Source: Apostichopus japonicus (Eukaryota > Echinodermata > Holothuroidea > Aspidochirotida > Stichopodidae). Taken from it: a stretch of DNA of 64,000 nt. Shown in pieces: positions 11,822 through 22,685 of the stretch. Numbering within the stretch: the stretch's first letter is position 1; every line of letters begins with the position of its first letter. A model generated the notes under the pieces. That model saw nothing but the letters and a program-made list of their open reading frames with translations. It ran no database searches and was not told the origin of the DNA. A program made the translations under genes and the position numbers. Where the stretch lies: positions 29,042,166-29,106,165 of the forward strand of contig NC_092579.1 of NCBI RefSeq assembly GCF_037975245.1, read 5' to 3'.

Positions 11822-11900
11822 GTCGAGGTAGAGGAATTGGGCACTCTTGCACAGGATATCAACAGCTTGAAGTACTCTGCCCAGACGGCCTCCATTCTAG
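11822..11900 (+). CDS. SRP68: SRP68 penultimate coding exon
   Basis: This 79-nt exon follows an acceptor (TTATTCGATAG) and precedes the donor GTAGGA. It encodes VEVEELGTLAQDINSLKYSA then QTASIL, plus one base. It aligns in style with the region of human SRP68 reading DLPDVQELITQV and AAAILDAND. Spliced in phase to the exon at 12907, the junction gives ILDSNEP, matching the family. SRP68 binds SRP RNA with SRP72 in the signal recognition particle, which targets secretory proteins to the ER. Exons further upstream could not be located in this window, so the gene is partial here. Confidence 0.82.
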
Positions 11901-12906
11901 GTAGGAACTTATAATAATAATAATAATCAATTTACTGTGTTTTGAAAGAAACTTTTGCTGCTTTGGAAGAAGGACCCCTGGTTAAATTAAATTGAAGAAA
12001 TCCCTTTAGTACCCTTGAATTTCTGAAAGGTTTCTTATTTGGGATAACGGTGGAGTGACATATCGATGTTCTCTTTTGGGTCTGATCATCAGTAAAATGC
12101 AGATTAAACTGCCATGTCCATTTGGAACCTGGGAATTGAACCTTGCTACTGGAACAAATGTATTCCATCAGAGCATAGACAATGATTCAGAGAAATATGG
12201 CCTTTATATTAATAATCTGTTGTTTTCTTTCCCAAATTTTTCTCTTTGGTTAAACAATGAGTGAAAAGATTCATTCGGTTGGAAGCAGCACCGCCCCTTT
12301 TCACCCTTTTATTAGCTCTTAAAGTCTGAAAATATTACAATAGGATTATTGTGGTGGACAGGACAGACAACAATTATTTTTGCTTGTAGCTGAATGTATG
12401 ATGTCCAGGAATCACAAGGAAGTATCAAAAGCCCGATCAAAAATGCTGTTTTTTGTTCTATCGAAATTTGTCAGAATAAAGAAACTGAAAGCCAAAATAT
12501 AAAGAGTTTATCTGACCTTGTAGACTGCGATTGAACCAGTCTCTGTCTTCTCCAAATAATAGAAAGTGGGTATCCATTTCTGTTTGTGACAGCAACAACA
12601 AAAAATGACTGCAAATTAACAAGTTTTTGTAAACTTTCTCTATTCAGGGATTCGAATCTCAAATTCCACTTGAATATACCCCCCCCTACTTATGAACTGT
12701 CACGTAGCTCAAGGTGACAAACTTACGAAAATGATGAGAAAAGGCCTTAGGTGGTTCCTAATTCAATGAATTCTCACAGTTTATTGAATTGACTTCCCCC
12801 ACCCTCCGGATTATCCTCACCCATAGAAAATACCCTCCACCCAAGAATACTTTAAAAAAAAAAGAGGCAATGGCTTACTGAGAACCTCTCTGCGTTCATT
12901 TTTCAG

Positions 12907-13206
12907 ATTCCAATGAACCTTCCATCAGCAAAGGAATGGTGCAACTCGGTCTGAAGGACAATCGACCGCTGGCAGAACAGTTTGACCAGTACAACCCAAC
13001 CAGCCGGACCTGGCAGCCAAGCCCAACTTCACCGCATTCCCACCGGACTTTAAGCCGTCACCATGCAAACCCCTCTTCTTTGACATAGCTCTGAACCATA
13101 TAGAGTTACCCTCCTTGGACATGAAACTGGAACAGAATAAATCGACCGCGCAGGGGGGGGTCTGGGTGGGTTCCTGCGTGGATGGTGGAGCAGGGGTGAA
13201 AAGTAA
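12907..13206 (+). CDS. SRP68: SRP68 terminal exon (two apparent 1-nt frameshifts)
   Basis: After the acceptor TTTTTCAG the exon encodes LKDNRPLAEQFDQYN, then FPPDFKPSPCKPLFFDIALN and LDMKLEQNKS. These match the conserved C-terminus of SRP68 (human FPPGFQPIPCKPLFFDLALN and LEDKLEQK), the region that contacts SRP72. The reading frame breaks twice. One base is missing at about 12996-12997. A second break falls in the G run at 13153-13160, after which the Gly/Trp-rich tail GLGGFLRGWWSRGEK ends at TAA 13204-13206. Both are single-base losses in C/G-rich runs, so assembly or read error is as likely as decay. If they are real, this is a pseudogene. The second correction is inferred only from resemblance to the family's short Gly-rich tail. 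Confidence 0.85.
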
Positions 13207-15090
13207 CACGATTTGCCATGATGTCGGATAAAGAATCCAAAGGTAGCGACTCTCCAGGATCAAATGCGATCCCCAGTGGGAATGTCAGCAGGCGAATAGG
13301 AGTGATATCCTTTACCAAAGATGTTATTTTTCTTTTTTTCCTCTCTTCTTTGGTCTTGGTTGTTACAGTATGTATATGTTGGCGTTATACAGTTACATGA
13401 TTATATCTGCATGTATTGCATGTCGTGGTTCCGGGTGCATTCAGGTGAGGCACCCACAGATTGATATATCACATTTCGTAAACATCCATCATAAGACTAC
13501 AGGAATGACACACGTCAGGTCAAATGGGTTAGTCCAGGTTATTTGGAACTTCAAATTGGTGTAACTCCTTCACCCTTAATCTGGTCCGTGAGGTCTTTTG
13601 TATACATAAGCCGGTAGTATTTGGGAGGGCTCTCACTCTTCTCCTGCATGTGCTGTCATCTTTTATTTAAGTTTCATTTGATTTTATTTGTTTTTTTAGT
13701 AGAGAAAACTACACCTTGTTGCAATGCAAACACAAAGATGGGGGAAGGCCAAAAAGAATAACACTCACTTTTTTAATGTGGCTTGGCCCAAAAAATTTGA
13801 AGAACATTCAAAATGGGAAGTGGAATTTCATATATTTTGGATTTGGTATTTGTGTGTTTATCTCGTTTAGAGAAAAAGAAGAAAAAACAGCATCTTTATT
13901 TGATGGGGCTTTAAAGTTTTAAAAATGGGTTTTGGTTGTTGATTCTTGGTCTACAAACATTGTGGTGCTTGACCGACTGACACTTTATGGGAATGTTAAG
14001 GTGACTGAATTTGATATTGGCAGGAGTTTTGGATATTAGTTGGAAGGACCAGGGGTGGGGGGGGGTGGGTGGTGAGGCGAAGGATCAAGAAGGAGAAATG
14101 AAAGTGTTGAAAGTGAAGAGGGAGAATCTTTGAATTGAATTTTCAGTTTGCAGTAGCACAGGTTTACTGATAAGGTTATATTTAAAGAAACTTTCAATAA
14201 TGCACTCTTCGTGTATATAATTTGGGGTGTGGTAGTCCGAGCGGGGTGGGGGGGGGCGATTAAGACGGCAATGAAAGGGAGCAACCTTTCCACATTTAAG
14301 TTGTTTGTGCTATGGTAGTATTGTTTCCTTTTTCAAACTGGAGGGCAAAAATGTAAAAATTAAGAGTTTCCTAAAACTAATTCAAAATCAGGTTAAGTTA
14401 ATAAATGAAAGTTAAAGAAAATGATATTGATGGTAGCAGGGGAACCATGGTATTGTAAACTCAAGCAGCCATGGAAGGTCACCTCCTTTTTATTGGGAAC
14501 TTGTTGTCAAGCAAACCTATGGATTCAAGCCCTGTCTGGCTAAAGTAAGATGGGGTTTTTATTTTTATCTAGGAGAAATCCATTCTTTATCCCTTCATTT
14601 AAAAATGGTCTTCCAAATGTTTTTAAAAAAAAATTTCCAAGAAGAATGTACTGGTGTGAATTTGATAGCCACCTGGTGTGAAGTAAAAAGGCCATAGGGC
14701 TTATCCCATATGTACATGTGACTGCTTAGTATCATTTAATAACTGCCCTCCAGCCTGATATTATAAATAATAGAAACATTATAGAAAATAACTGTCTGCT
14801 GTCACCCAACCATCTCAATAGTAAATGCAGGTATCACTATAAGAATGTTTATGAAATATATATTGCATGTTTTGATTAGTATTTGCATAATAATTTGATG
14901 AGGGATAACCTGTTTCTGGACAGGTAGTTGAAGGGTATTAACTGTGGTGGGAGGGATGAAGGTATATCCTGTCCATGAACTGATTTGTCATTAAAAAAAA
15001 AGAAGTTATTTCAAAGTATCATTCTTTTTCTCCTTTTTTTCCTTTTTTTCTTCCTTTTACTTGAGTATTGTAAAAGGAAAAGCAGAGATT
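13207..15090. other. SRP68 3' flank and intergenic sequence
   Basis: Probably 3' UTR at the start, then AT-rich sequence with C/G-rich patches (about 14050-14075 and 14240-14260). The frames at 13218-13400, 13370-13564 and 13716-13922 show no domain. Confidence 0.4.
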
Positions 15091-15165
15091 GAGTTTGAGC
15101 CAGGGACCTTGAGATGCAAAAGCAAAAGTCTTTACCACTAGACCATTAGGTGGGCCTCTGGTTTC
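15085..15165 (-). repeat. tRNA-like sequence (SINE head)
   Basis: Read on the minus strand it holds an A-box-like TGGTCTAGTGGTAAAGAC and, about 35 nt on, a B-box-like GGCTCAAACTC, spaced as in a tRNA gene. The anticodon arm (T-rich) does not fold convincingly, so it is a tRNA-derived repeat and not a functional tRNA. Confidence 0.5.
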
Positions 15166-15261
15166 TAAAGCTTTACAAATAGTTAAAGATCCTGCTGTTT
15201 GGACTTAGTCTTTTTTTTGTAAAACATTTTCTCCACTGCTCCCTCACCCCCGATTAGCTAG

Positions 15262-15400
15262 TCAGGGGGGAGGGGTGGCAGCGAACTCACCTTGTCCGCG
15301 TTGAACCTTGTCAGGGGGAGGGGTGGCGGCGAACTCCACTTGTCCGCACCTTTGCCTTGTCAGGGGGAGGGGTCGGCGACCTCACCTTGTCCGCACCCTC
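15262..15400. repeat. Short GC-rich tandem repeat, about 3 copies
   Basis: Units of roughly 55-60 bp containing GTCAGGGGGAGGGGT and CACCTTGTCCGC recur at 15262, 15310 and 15358. The several overlapping open frames here follow from the GC-rich repeat. Confidence 0.7.
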
Positions 15401-15524
15401 ACCCCCTCTCATCCTCACCCCTCTCACCTTCTCACCCTCGGTACTCACCTTGTCCACCTGCCAGGAGGAGGGGGACCGCCCGCCTTCGGGATTCACCTTA
15501 TCCACTTGTCAGAACTCCTTTTGC

Positions 15525-15605
15525 GAATACTCACCTGGGACTTGAACCGATGCAATCCAAACCAATCGCTTACTGAACGATGGAATAACCAATTACACCA
15601 TTTCG
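15525..15605 (-). repeat. tRNA-like sequence
   Basis: On the minus strand, GGTGTAATTGGTTATTCC resembles an A box with D arm, and GGTTCAAGTCCC a B box with T arm. An anticodon-like stem ATCG/CGAT lies between them. The loop lacks a proper U33, so it is tRNA-derived and not a clear gene. Confidence 0.5.
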
Positions 15606-15627
15606 GTTCCCTCTGGAAAAACTTCGT

Positions 15628-16586
15628 TTCTTATATTTATACTTCCACTCCCTCCAAAGAACAGAAAAGTAAAAGGCTCTGTCTGGACATTAACCGCAGA
15701 CATGATGCTCTGTCTGGGAATCGAACCGGAGACATGGAGTTTGTCTGTGTCTCTCCAGTCCAGAGCACTACCAACTGCGCCACTAGAACTGTTGAGAATT
15801 AATGCTCGTTTCTAATATTTAAACTTCAAAGTCCAGAATGGAAGAAGGAAAAGAGAAGAAATCAAAATGCTCTCTCTGGGAATCGAACCTGAGACATGGC
15901 GTTTGTCAGTCCAGAGCACTACCAACTGCGCCACTAGAACTGTTGAGAATTAATGCTCGTTTCTAATATTTAAACTTTAAAGTCCAGAATGGAAGAAGGA
16001 AAAGAGAAAAAATCAAAATGCTCTGTCTGGGAATCGAACCTGAGACACGGAGTTTGTCAGTCCAGAGCACTACCAACTGCGCCACTAGAACAGTTGAGAA
16101 TTAATGCTCGTTTCTAATATTTAAACTTCAAAGTCCAGAATGGAAGAAGGAAAAGAGAAAAAATCAAAATGCTCTGTCTGGGAATCGAACCTGAGACACG
16201 GAGTTTGTCAGTCCAGAGCACTACCAACTGCGCCACTAGAACTGTTGAGAATTAATGCTCGTTTCTAATATTTAAACTTCAAAGTCCAGAATGGAAGAAG
16301 AGAAAAAATCAAAATGCTCTGTCTGGGAATCGAACCTGAGACACGGAGTTTGTCAGTCCAGAGCACTACCAACTGCGCCACTAGAACTGTTGAGAATTAA
16401 TGCTCGTTTCTAATATTTAAACTTCAAAGTCCAGAATGGAAGAAGAAAAAGAGAAAAAATCAAAATGCTCTGTCTGGGAATCGAACCTGAGACACGGAGT
16501 TTGTCAGTCCAGAGCACTACCAACTGCGCCACTAGAACTGTTGAGAATTAATGCTCGTTTCTAATATTTAAACTTCAAAGTCCAGA
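15628..16586 (-). repeat. Tandem array of six tRNA-like units, 151-bp period
   Basis: The T-arm word GAATCGAACC recurs at 15718, 15880, 16031, 16182, 16327 and 16478: spacings 162, 151, 151, 145 and 151 bp. On the minus strand each unit has the A-box-like GTGGCGCAGTTGGTAGTGC followed by CTCTGGACT and the B-box GGTTCGATTCC, with a 75-bp A-rich linker. The D-arm and T-arm are nearly invariant across units; the anticodon stem does not close well. The array stops sharply at 16586, where another repeat begins. RNA polymerase III promoter activity is possible in every unit but not shown. Confidence 0.85.
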
Positions 16587-17729
16587 TTTATGATTTATGA
16601 AAAAAATAGAAATCATATAAACAAAAAGCCTTTTCGGGTCACTCGGTCAGATAATTACACGAAATAAGTGTATAACAAAGACAAGGGTGTCTTCTACTCC
16701 ACGTCTAATTTTAATTTCGATGGGTGCTTCAGAGAGGACAAGAGAGGGGCCTGAAAAGAGGGGGTTTTCCAAATTGTGCACTTATAAAGAACACGTATTT
16801 CTATCGGGTCCTTTGGGACCACGTATCTCCCGAACGGAAGCAGATATGGACCTGGGAGTTGCAGATTTGGGTTCCTGAGCATCGGTTACCCCCTGTCACG
16901 TCATATGGGCGAAATCGATTTGGGGTCAATTTTTGGCAATTTTTATTTGCGTCAAAAATAGGTTTTTTGTCTGAAAAGTTTAAAAAGTACTTCTTTTTGA
17001 TACCCAATTTCAAAATAAACTTCAGATTCGTAATCAGCGTGTCGCGAACTACCAGAAAAGATACACATTTATCGATTTTGCGACAACAAGTTTTTGCACC
17101 TCAAACTTGAAAAAGTAAGACCGAAAAACTTTTACGACGAACAAAGGATTAAAATCTTTTGTTGCCCCTAAAAGTTTTTCCGTTTTCTATTGTTCCTCTG
17201 AAAAGTTGCAAACTGAGCGAAATAAAAGGGCGCTCGACGCATCTTGCCAGTGATACGTGATTTCAAGCAGTCAAATCAAACCTTTGTTTGTCATCTTGAG
17301 TTTTATCTTGGCATTTATGAATAAATGGGTCAAATTTTGGCATAAATTTTGGAAAAAACTGCTTACGGTTTTTCAAGGTGAAAAAACTTTTTGTCGCAAA
17401 GGCGATAAATGTGTATCTTTTCTGGTAGTTCGCGACACGCTGATTACGAATCTGAAGTTTAGTTTGGAATTGGGTGCTGTGTGGGGGCGTGCAGGGGGAA
17501 AAAATGATTTGTGATTTATGAAAAAAATAGAAATCATATAAACAAAAAGCCTTTCCGGGTCAGATAATTACACGAAATTAGTGTATAACAAAGACAAGGG
17601 TGTCTTCTATTCCACGTCTAATTTTAATGTCGATGGGTGTTTCAGAGAGGACAAGAGAGGGGGCTGAAAAGAGGGGTTTTTCCAAATTGTGCACTTATAA
17701 AGAACACGTATTTCTATCGGGTCCTTTGC
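16587..17729. repeat. Composite repeat with internal direct and inverted copies
   Basis: 16587-16815 recurs at 17507-17729 in direct orientation, sharing AATAGAAATCATATAAACAA and GGGTCCTTTG. Within it, 16990-17100 is an inverted copy of about 17383-17482, sharing CGCGACACGCTGATTACG. Part of the middle (17160-17270) recurs at 20465-20590. No transposase frame was recognised. It looks like a foldback-type element with a partial tandem copy. Confidence 0.75.
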
Positions 17730-18094
17730 AGTGGCGGAGCTAAGGGTATTGGTCGAGGGGGGCGAGAATGGTCTGTAGGGGCGCTTTCGAAACTATCTAA
17801 GCGGAGCGCCACCACGAGTTTGGCGCGGAGCGTACCGAAATTTTTGAATAAAGATGCTCCTTAGTTCGGTAGAAATGACACTTTCCGGGCCTTGCTAATT
17901 TGCAGATAAAGGATAAATAGGTGTCATCGCCAGAAAAATGTGACAAATGTCAATAGGTAGATGAGAGCGCAATAAAAACGTCAATAATAGCATATAAAGT
18001 GGTAAAAAGATAAAAAAGGGCGCCAGCAGTCCATTTGAGTCCGTCAGGGGGGGGGGGGAGTATCCGCCCCCTGACTGTATGGACGCTCCGCCAC
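17730..18094. mobile_element. hAT-like MITE (short family)
   Basis: The ends CAGTGGCGGAGC and GCTCCGCCACTG are perfect inverted repeats. The body matches 1065-1386 and the inverted copy at 41833-42115. The 8-bp flanks (GTCCTTTG and CCAGATAG) do not match, so one flank has been rearranged or deleted since insertion. The conserved core is near 17790-17885. Confidence 0.8.
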
Positions 18095-18189
18095 TGCCAG
18101 ATAGACCACCCCCTCCCCCCCCCCATGGTACGCCATTTGACGAAAGAATAACACACCCTCAATGCAACCTATTGCTAATGGACACTTTC

Positions 18190-20440
18190 GTGGTATAATT
18201 ATAGTTCCCCAAATGAGCCCATATCCAGCGCTATAATAAAAAATGTTCTAATAAAAATACAAAACTCCTGGTAAGTGCCCACCACATTATTTTTGGTAGC
18301 ACTAAAATATCTGAAAAAGGCAAATCTCTCTTAGAAATATGTAATAAATACAACTTAATGATAATTAACCAAAATACCAAAAATAGGATAAACCCATGGG
18401 CGTCAACAGGTGGGGGACGGGGGGACATGTCCCCCCCACTTTCAAAAGTGGAGGGATATCATATCATTTGTCCCACCCACTTTTCAGAGTAGTTATTAAA
18501 AAAAATCACATGCATATGCGCGATTTTCTATTTAAGGTCAAGAAATCTGGACTCCCTGGGCCCCTGCTATCTATCACTTGCACCGTCATTTATCTCCCAT
18601 TCTCCCAACATCCTAAATCTGCCCATTTAATTCGTTCGGGGGGGGGGGGGGGGGGAGACCATTCGAAAGTGTATTGAATCTTGCACACATGTTGTTTGTA
18701 TGGGTTTCAAGGGATTAGGTAAGCCATACAGGTAGATGGTGATGAGTTACTATGTTCATATCACTACCTCCAGTCCCTTGGACTGGACGGACGAATAGGG
18801 GTGTAGGGGTTAAGTAATTAAGGCTACATGTATTCGCCGGATATGGTAGATCTTTATTGTTGAGTGCCGGCTAGGCGCTACACACGCTCTGCGCGCGGTG
18901 CCTTTTTCTGATTATTATTATTAAAGTACCTGGGCACATAACAACTGACGTCTCGCACCTACATGCATGTATTATATATACCACTCCACTCATCCCGGAG
19001 GTGACGGCGCCACTTTTTCAATATTTCGTTTGAGATGGACGCTGTGTAATTCGTCTCCCTTGGTGTCAGAACGGCATCTTTCTACCAGTACTTTCTGTCG
19101 GGATTTAGTTTTGTGAGACAAAATTTCTCCTCACAGATCTGGTTCTGATGTAGCTAAAAACGACTCAGGAAGGCCGTCTCCTACGATCTAGGGGTTCTTA
19201 TGTACCCAAAATTTTCTGGTACGCTACGCGCCAACCAATGGTGGCGCTCCGCTTAAATAGTATAGTGTCCCCCTCACTTTCTGAAACCTGCTGACGCCCA
19301 TGATAAACCCAATAAACAATATACTTGACTACCCATATAACCTCAAATCACCTCGTAACTAAAACACATTCGATACAAATCCTAGAAGATGACTTAATCA
19401 GTGACCATTTTCCACTAGTTTTTGAGCTAAACATAAACCTCAACCGCTAACAAAATAACGAATTGACGTATAATTACAATAAAACAGACCCCCCAAATAC
19501 AACAACCAAAACAACGAGCTAAATTACATCGACAATTACTGTTACAGCGTTGCCCATCATATCTTCAATACTTTCAAAAGACACTGTCCCTTAAAAACAA
19601 AACAGAAAACGAAACCTAGATAAGAAGTCTTACACTTATGAACTCAGACGTCGCTACGTAGAACCTATATCATCTCCCGAGACCCAACTCTAAAAACCCA
19701 AAGTAACCAACTTAAATAGCAATAAACAGACAAATATTGGCGGATGAACAAAACCGCGTCCAAAACAACTGCGATTCAATCATTAATGATAGAAACCCGA
19801 AACACTTTTGGAAAATTAAAAAAAAAAATCATTAACCCCATTACAACCCCAAACACAGGTAAAACAGACCAAGGCCTTAGAGATAACGTAGGTAACCTCA
19901 TCACAAAAACTCAAGACCAAATAAAGCTAATTGAATCGTACTTAAAAAGTATATTCAATATCTTCGATGGCCCCCGCCCATACGATATCAGCTGTAAACA
20001 CGATATAGACCGTACAATTATTAGTAATGCAACCAGCTTTAACCCCAACCCCTTAGGATGTCTCAACGAAAACATCCCTCTACTCAAAAAAATAGATATA
20101 AACAATTGGTATAGTGCCACTAAAAAATGCCTCCTCCCCTGGTCTTGACAACATAAATGACCAAATGCTTTCCCACTATTTAGCGAACTCCTTAGACTGG
20201 GTTATTTCCCAACCCCATGGAAATCCGCCAAAAAGATTTTGATACCGAAGCTAAGTAAAGACCGCACCAAAATTCAAAACTATCGACCAATTAGTCTCCT
20301 CCCAGCCTTAGGTAAGTTTTTCGAAAGAAGATAACCGCACCAGAACAAACGTAGAGCAAATTAATCACATTTCCCCGTATCAATCGGGCTAATTCCGCGC
20401 ACACAAATCTACAATAAACCAAACTTTCTGCTTATTTTTA
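18190..20440 (+). pseudogene. Dead LINE fragment: endonuclease and start of RT
   Basis: Broken frames give ISEKGKSLLEICNKYNLMII before 18396 and, beyond the transposon inserted there, an ISDHF-type motif near 19400 (as DLISDHFPLVFELNI), matching the C-terminal half of an apurinic-type LINE endonuclease. After several stops, 19744-20148 is an Asn/Lys-rich linker, and near 20240-20330 IPKLSKDR followed by YRPISLLPALGKFFER is the first conserved reverse transcriptase block. The catalytic block is missing, cut off where another repeat starts near 20440. The A-rich coding bias differs from the CR1-like LINEs elsewhere, so it is another clade. Confidence 0.7.
18396..19301. mobile_element. Non-autonomous DNA transposon with 9-bp TSD (MULE-like)
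   Basis: The ends ATGGGCGTCAACAGG and, inverted, ATGGGCGTCAGCAGG flank 906 bp. The target duplication GATAAACCC is perfect (18387-18395 and 19302-19310). A 9-bp TSD suggests a Mutator-like origin. The element splits the LINE endonuclease frame, which resumes after it. It carries the conserved core in minus orientation near 19165-19260. No transposase was seen. Confidence 0.87.
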
Positions 20441-20799
20441 AGGCAGAACAAAGGTTTGAGAAACCTTTGTTCTGCCTAAAAGTTTTTCGGTTTTCTATCG
20501 TTCCTCGGAAGTTGTATGCTAAGAAATAGAAGCGATAATAGAGGGCGCTCGACACATCTTGCCAGTGATACGTGATTTCAAATCAGTCAAATTCATAAGT
20601 GTGTTCCGGTTTTGTGTTGTTCCTCGGAAGTTGTATGCTAAGCGATAGAAGCGTTCAATGTTTTAATCGTAATGATTCTTCAAAAAAGGAACAGAGGGTG
20701 ATAAAATACTGCCCGATACTAGTTTTAGATCTCTTGGCTTCGAAATTTAGTTTGGGGAAATACATGGGTGTCTGCAGAAATAAAATCGGGGAGATCAAA

Positions 20800-21395
20800 C
20801 ATGATGCTAACCAACTCGAAATCATTTGTGATTCTTAAAGCTGGATCTCGAAAGAGATATTTTGAACAGACTTTATGTTAATACAATGGAGGTCAACGAC
20901 AAAGGCAAATGAATATAAATAAATGAAAATCGTAATGAGTTGGAAAATCAAGAACAGTGAAAAAACTTCCAGCCTCCACCAGGATTCGAACCCGGGCCTG
21001 TTGCTCTGTACGCGGACACCCTATAACCACAAGGCTATGGACCCCGATTGTATGTCCAGAGGTTCGAAACCTGTAAGGAAGGTCGTAATTCCACTGTAGG
21101 CGTTTGTCACCTGTACCGAACAATACTAGTTCTGTTTTTGGTGACATATTTTGCCTTACTCTAGAGATCAATCATGATGCTAACCAACTCGAAATCATTT
21201 GTGATTCCTGAAACTGGATCTCGAAAGAGATACTTTGAACAGACTTCATGTTAATGCAATGAAGGTTAACGACAAAGGCAAATGAATATATATAAATGAA
21301 AATCGTAATGAGTTGGAAATCAAGAACAGCGAAAAAACTTCCAGCCTCTACCGGGATTCGAACCCGGGCCTGTTGCTCTGTATGCGGACACCCTA
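20800..21395 (-). repeat. tRNA-derived SINE, two direct copies
   Basis: 20799-21030 and 21165-21393 are direct copies at about 90 percent identity, period about 366 bp. On the minus strand each starts with a tRNA-like head: A box TAGCCTTGTGGTTATAGGG and B box GGGTTCGAATCC (first copy complete to about 21055). The second head is cut at 21393 by a (CA)n/(TA)n tract. The tail word AACTCGAAATCATTTGTGAT is shared by both. Confidence 0.8.
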
Positions 21396-21412
21396 ACACA
21401 CACACACACATA

Positions 21413-21550
21413 TATATATATGTCTATATTAATATATATAAATATTTATATATATATATATATATTATATATATATAATATATATATAAATATAGACATA
21501 TATATATATATTTATATAAATGAAAATCGTAATATATATATATATATTTA

Positions 21551-21622
<72 letters not shown>

Positions 21623-21627
21623 TATAT
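21413..21627. repeat. (TA)n-rich microsatellite
   Basis: Alternating TA with TTTATA and GTATA interruptions, preceded by (CA)n at 21396-21410. Open frames of Ile/Tyr are artefacts. Confidence 0.97.
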
Positions 21628-21919
21628 TGTCAGTTTTCATGAGTGATAACTATAGTAGTATGCGTCAGTTGGCCGGGGAAAACGTTCAGTCTGGTGTTCT
21701 CTTTGACATTCATGGAAGAATAAGGCCACTACCCCGGGCCCAAGACGTCTCCCTGATTCCTGCCCCCAAATCTAAGCCCGTCGGGGTCAAATCTTAGAAT
21801 CCCCGTCTTAAATTCTTCAACACTGTAAGAACCTGCTAGCGCAGTTTGAGCACTCTGCTGAGGGATACAAATGACAAGATAATATGCAAACATGCACTAT
21901 CATTTGTTCGATTTGAAAC

Positions 21920-22261
21920 CAAGGGCGTAGGAACCTGGCCCCCCAGTGAAAAATATGGAGGGGCGGAAGTATCATTCTGCCCCCCCTCTTCACAAGTCAG
22001 AAAACCCCTTTTTCATTTCCAAATGAGAAAAAAATCTCATTTGGAGCACCAAATTGCATCTAAGGCCAGGTGAAAATGCAAAATTATTTACAAAATAGAG
22101 TGGGTATTGAAATGTGCTTTATTGCAACAAATTGCATCTGAGGCCACCTGGAGATGCAAACAAATTCCAAAGGCAAACAAACCCCCTTCCCTTAGACCCC
22201 TCTTCCAGGCTGGCTATCAGTCTTCAGCCCCCCCACTCAAAAGTACCTTCCTACGCCACTG
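21920..22261. mobile_element. hAT-like MITE, perfect 8-bp TSD
   Basis: The left end CAAGGGCGTAGGAAC and, inverted, right end CAGTGGCGTAGGAAGG are terminal repeats. TTTGAAAC is duplicated exactly at 21912-21919 and 22262-22269. The 342-bp body is non-coding and has its own internal repeats (AATTGCATCT twice). Confidence 0.88.
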
Positions 22262-22685
22262 TTTGAAACACACTGTTGGAAACAGGTCCAGAAGCCAGGT
22301 TGGAGTGCCAGGTCTTCATCACCCCCCCCCCCCCTCCCCGCCTTCACCTTTACTATGCAGACTAATGTCCCAGGCTGCCAATTTAGTTTTATTTTCTTAC
22401 AACGGTAGCGTACATGAAGGTACAGTACCATGCTGCTTGCATGTACAAACTAGTACCAAGCTGTAAAACCTGCTGCATACGCTATTACTAATAGTAGAAC
22501 GGTTCTGTTCGAGTAGAATAATATAACGTTGAAAAATGATGTAAGTTGACTGTTTAAGTATTGCTGTTTTTATCTTTTCAAAACAATAAAAACATAAAAT
22601 AAACAAGAGCCCAAGGGCACTGTGGTTCCTTGCATAGGGGTACATGATAATACACATAATTTTATCAAGCAAGATTGGGCTCAAA

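Noticed and set aside
15628-16586. CRISPR-like array
   Set aside because: Units are 151 bp and wholly alike, with no short repeats and unique spacers, and the window is eukaryotic.
15628-16586. Functional tRNA gene cluster
   Set aside because: A and B boxes are good but the anticodon stem does not close and the acceptor stem ends do not pair.
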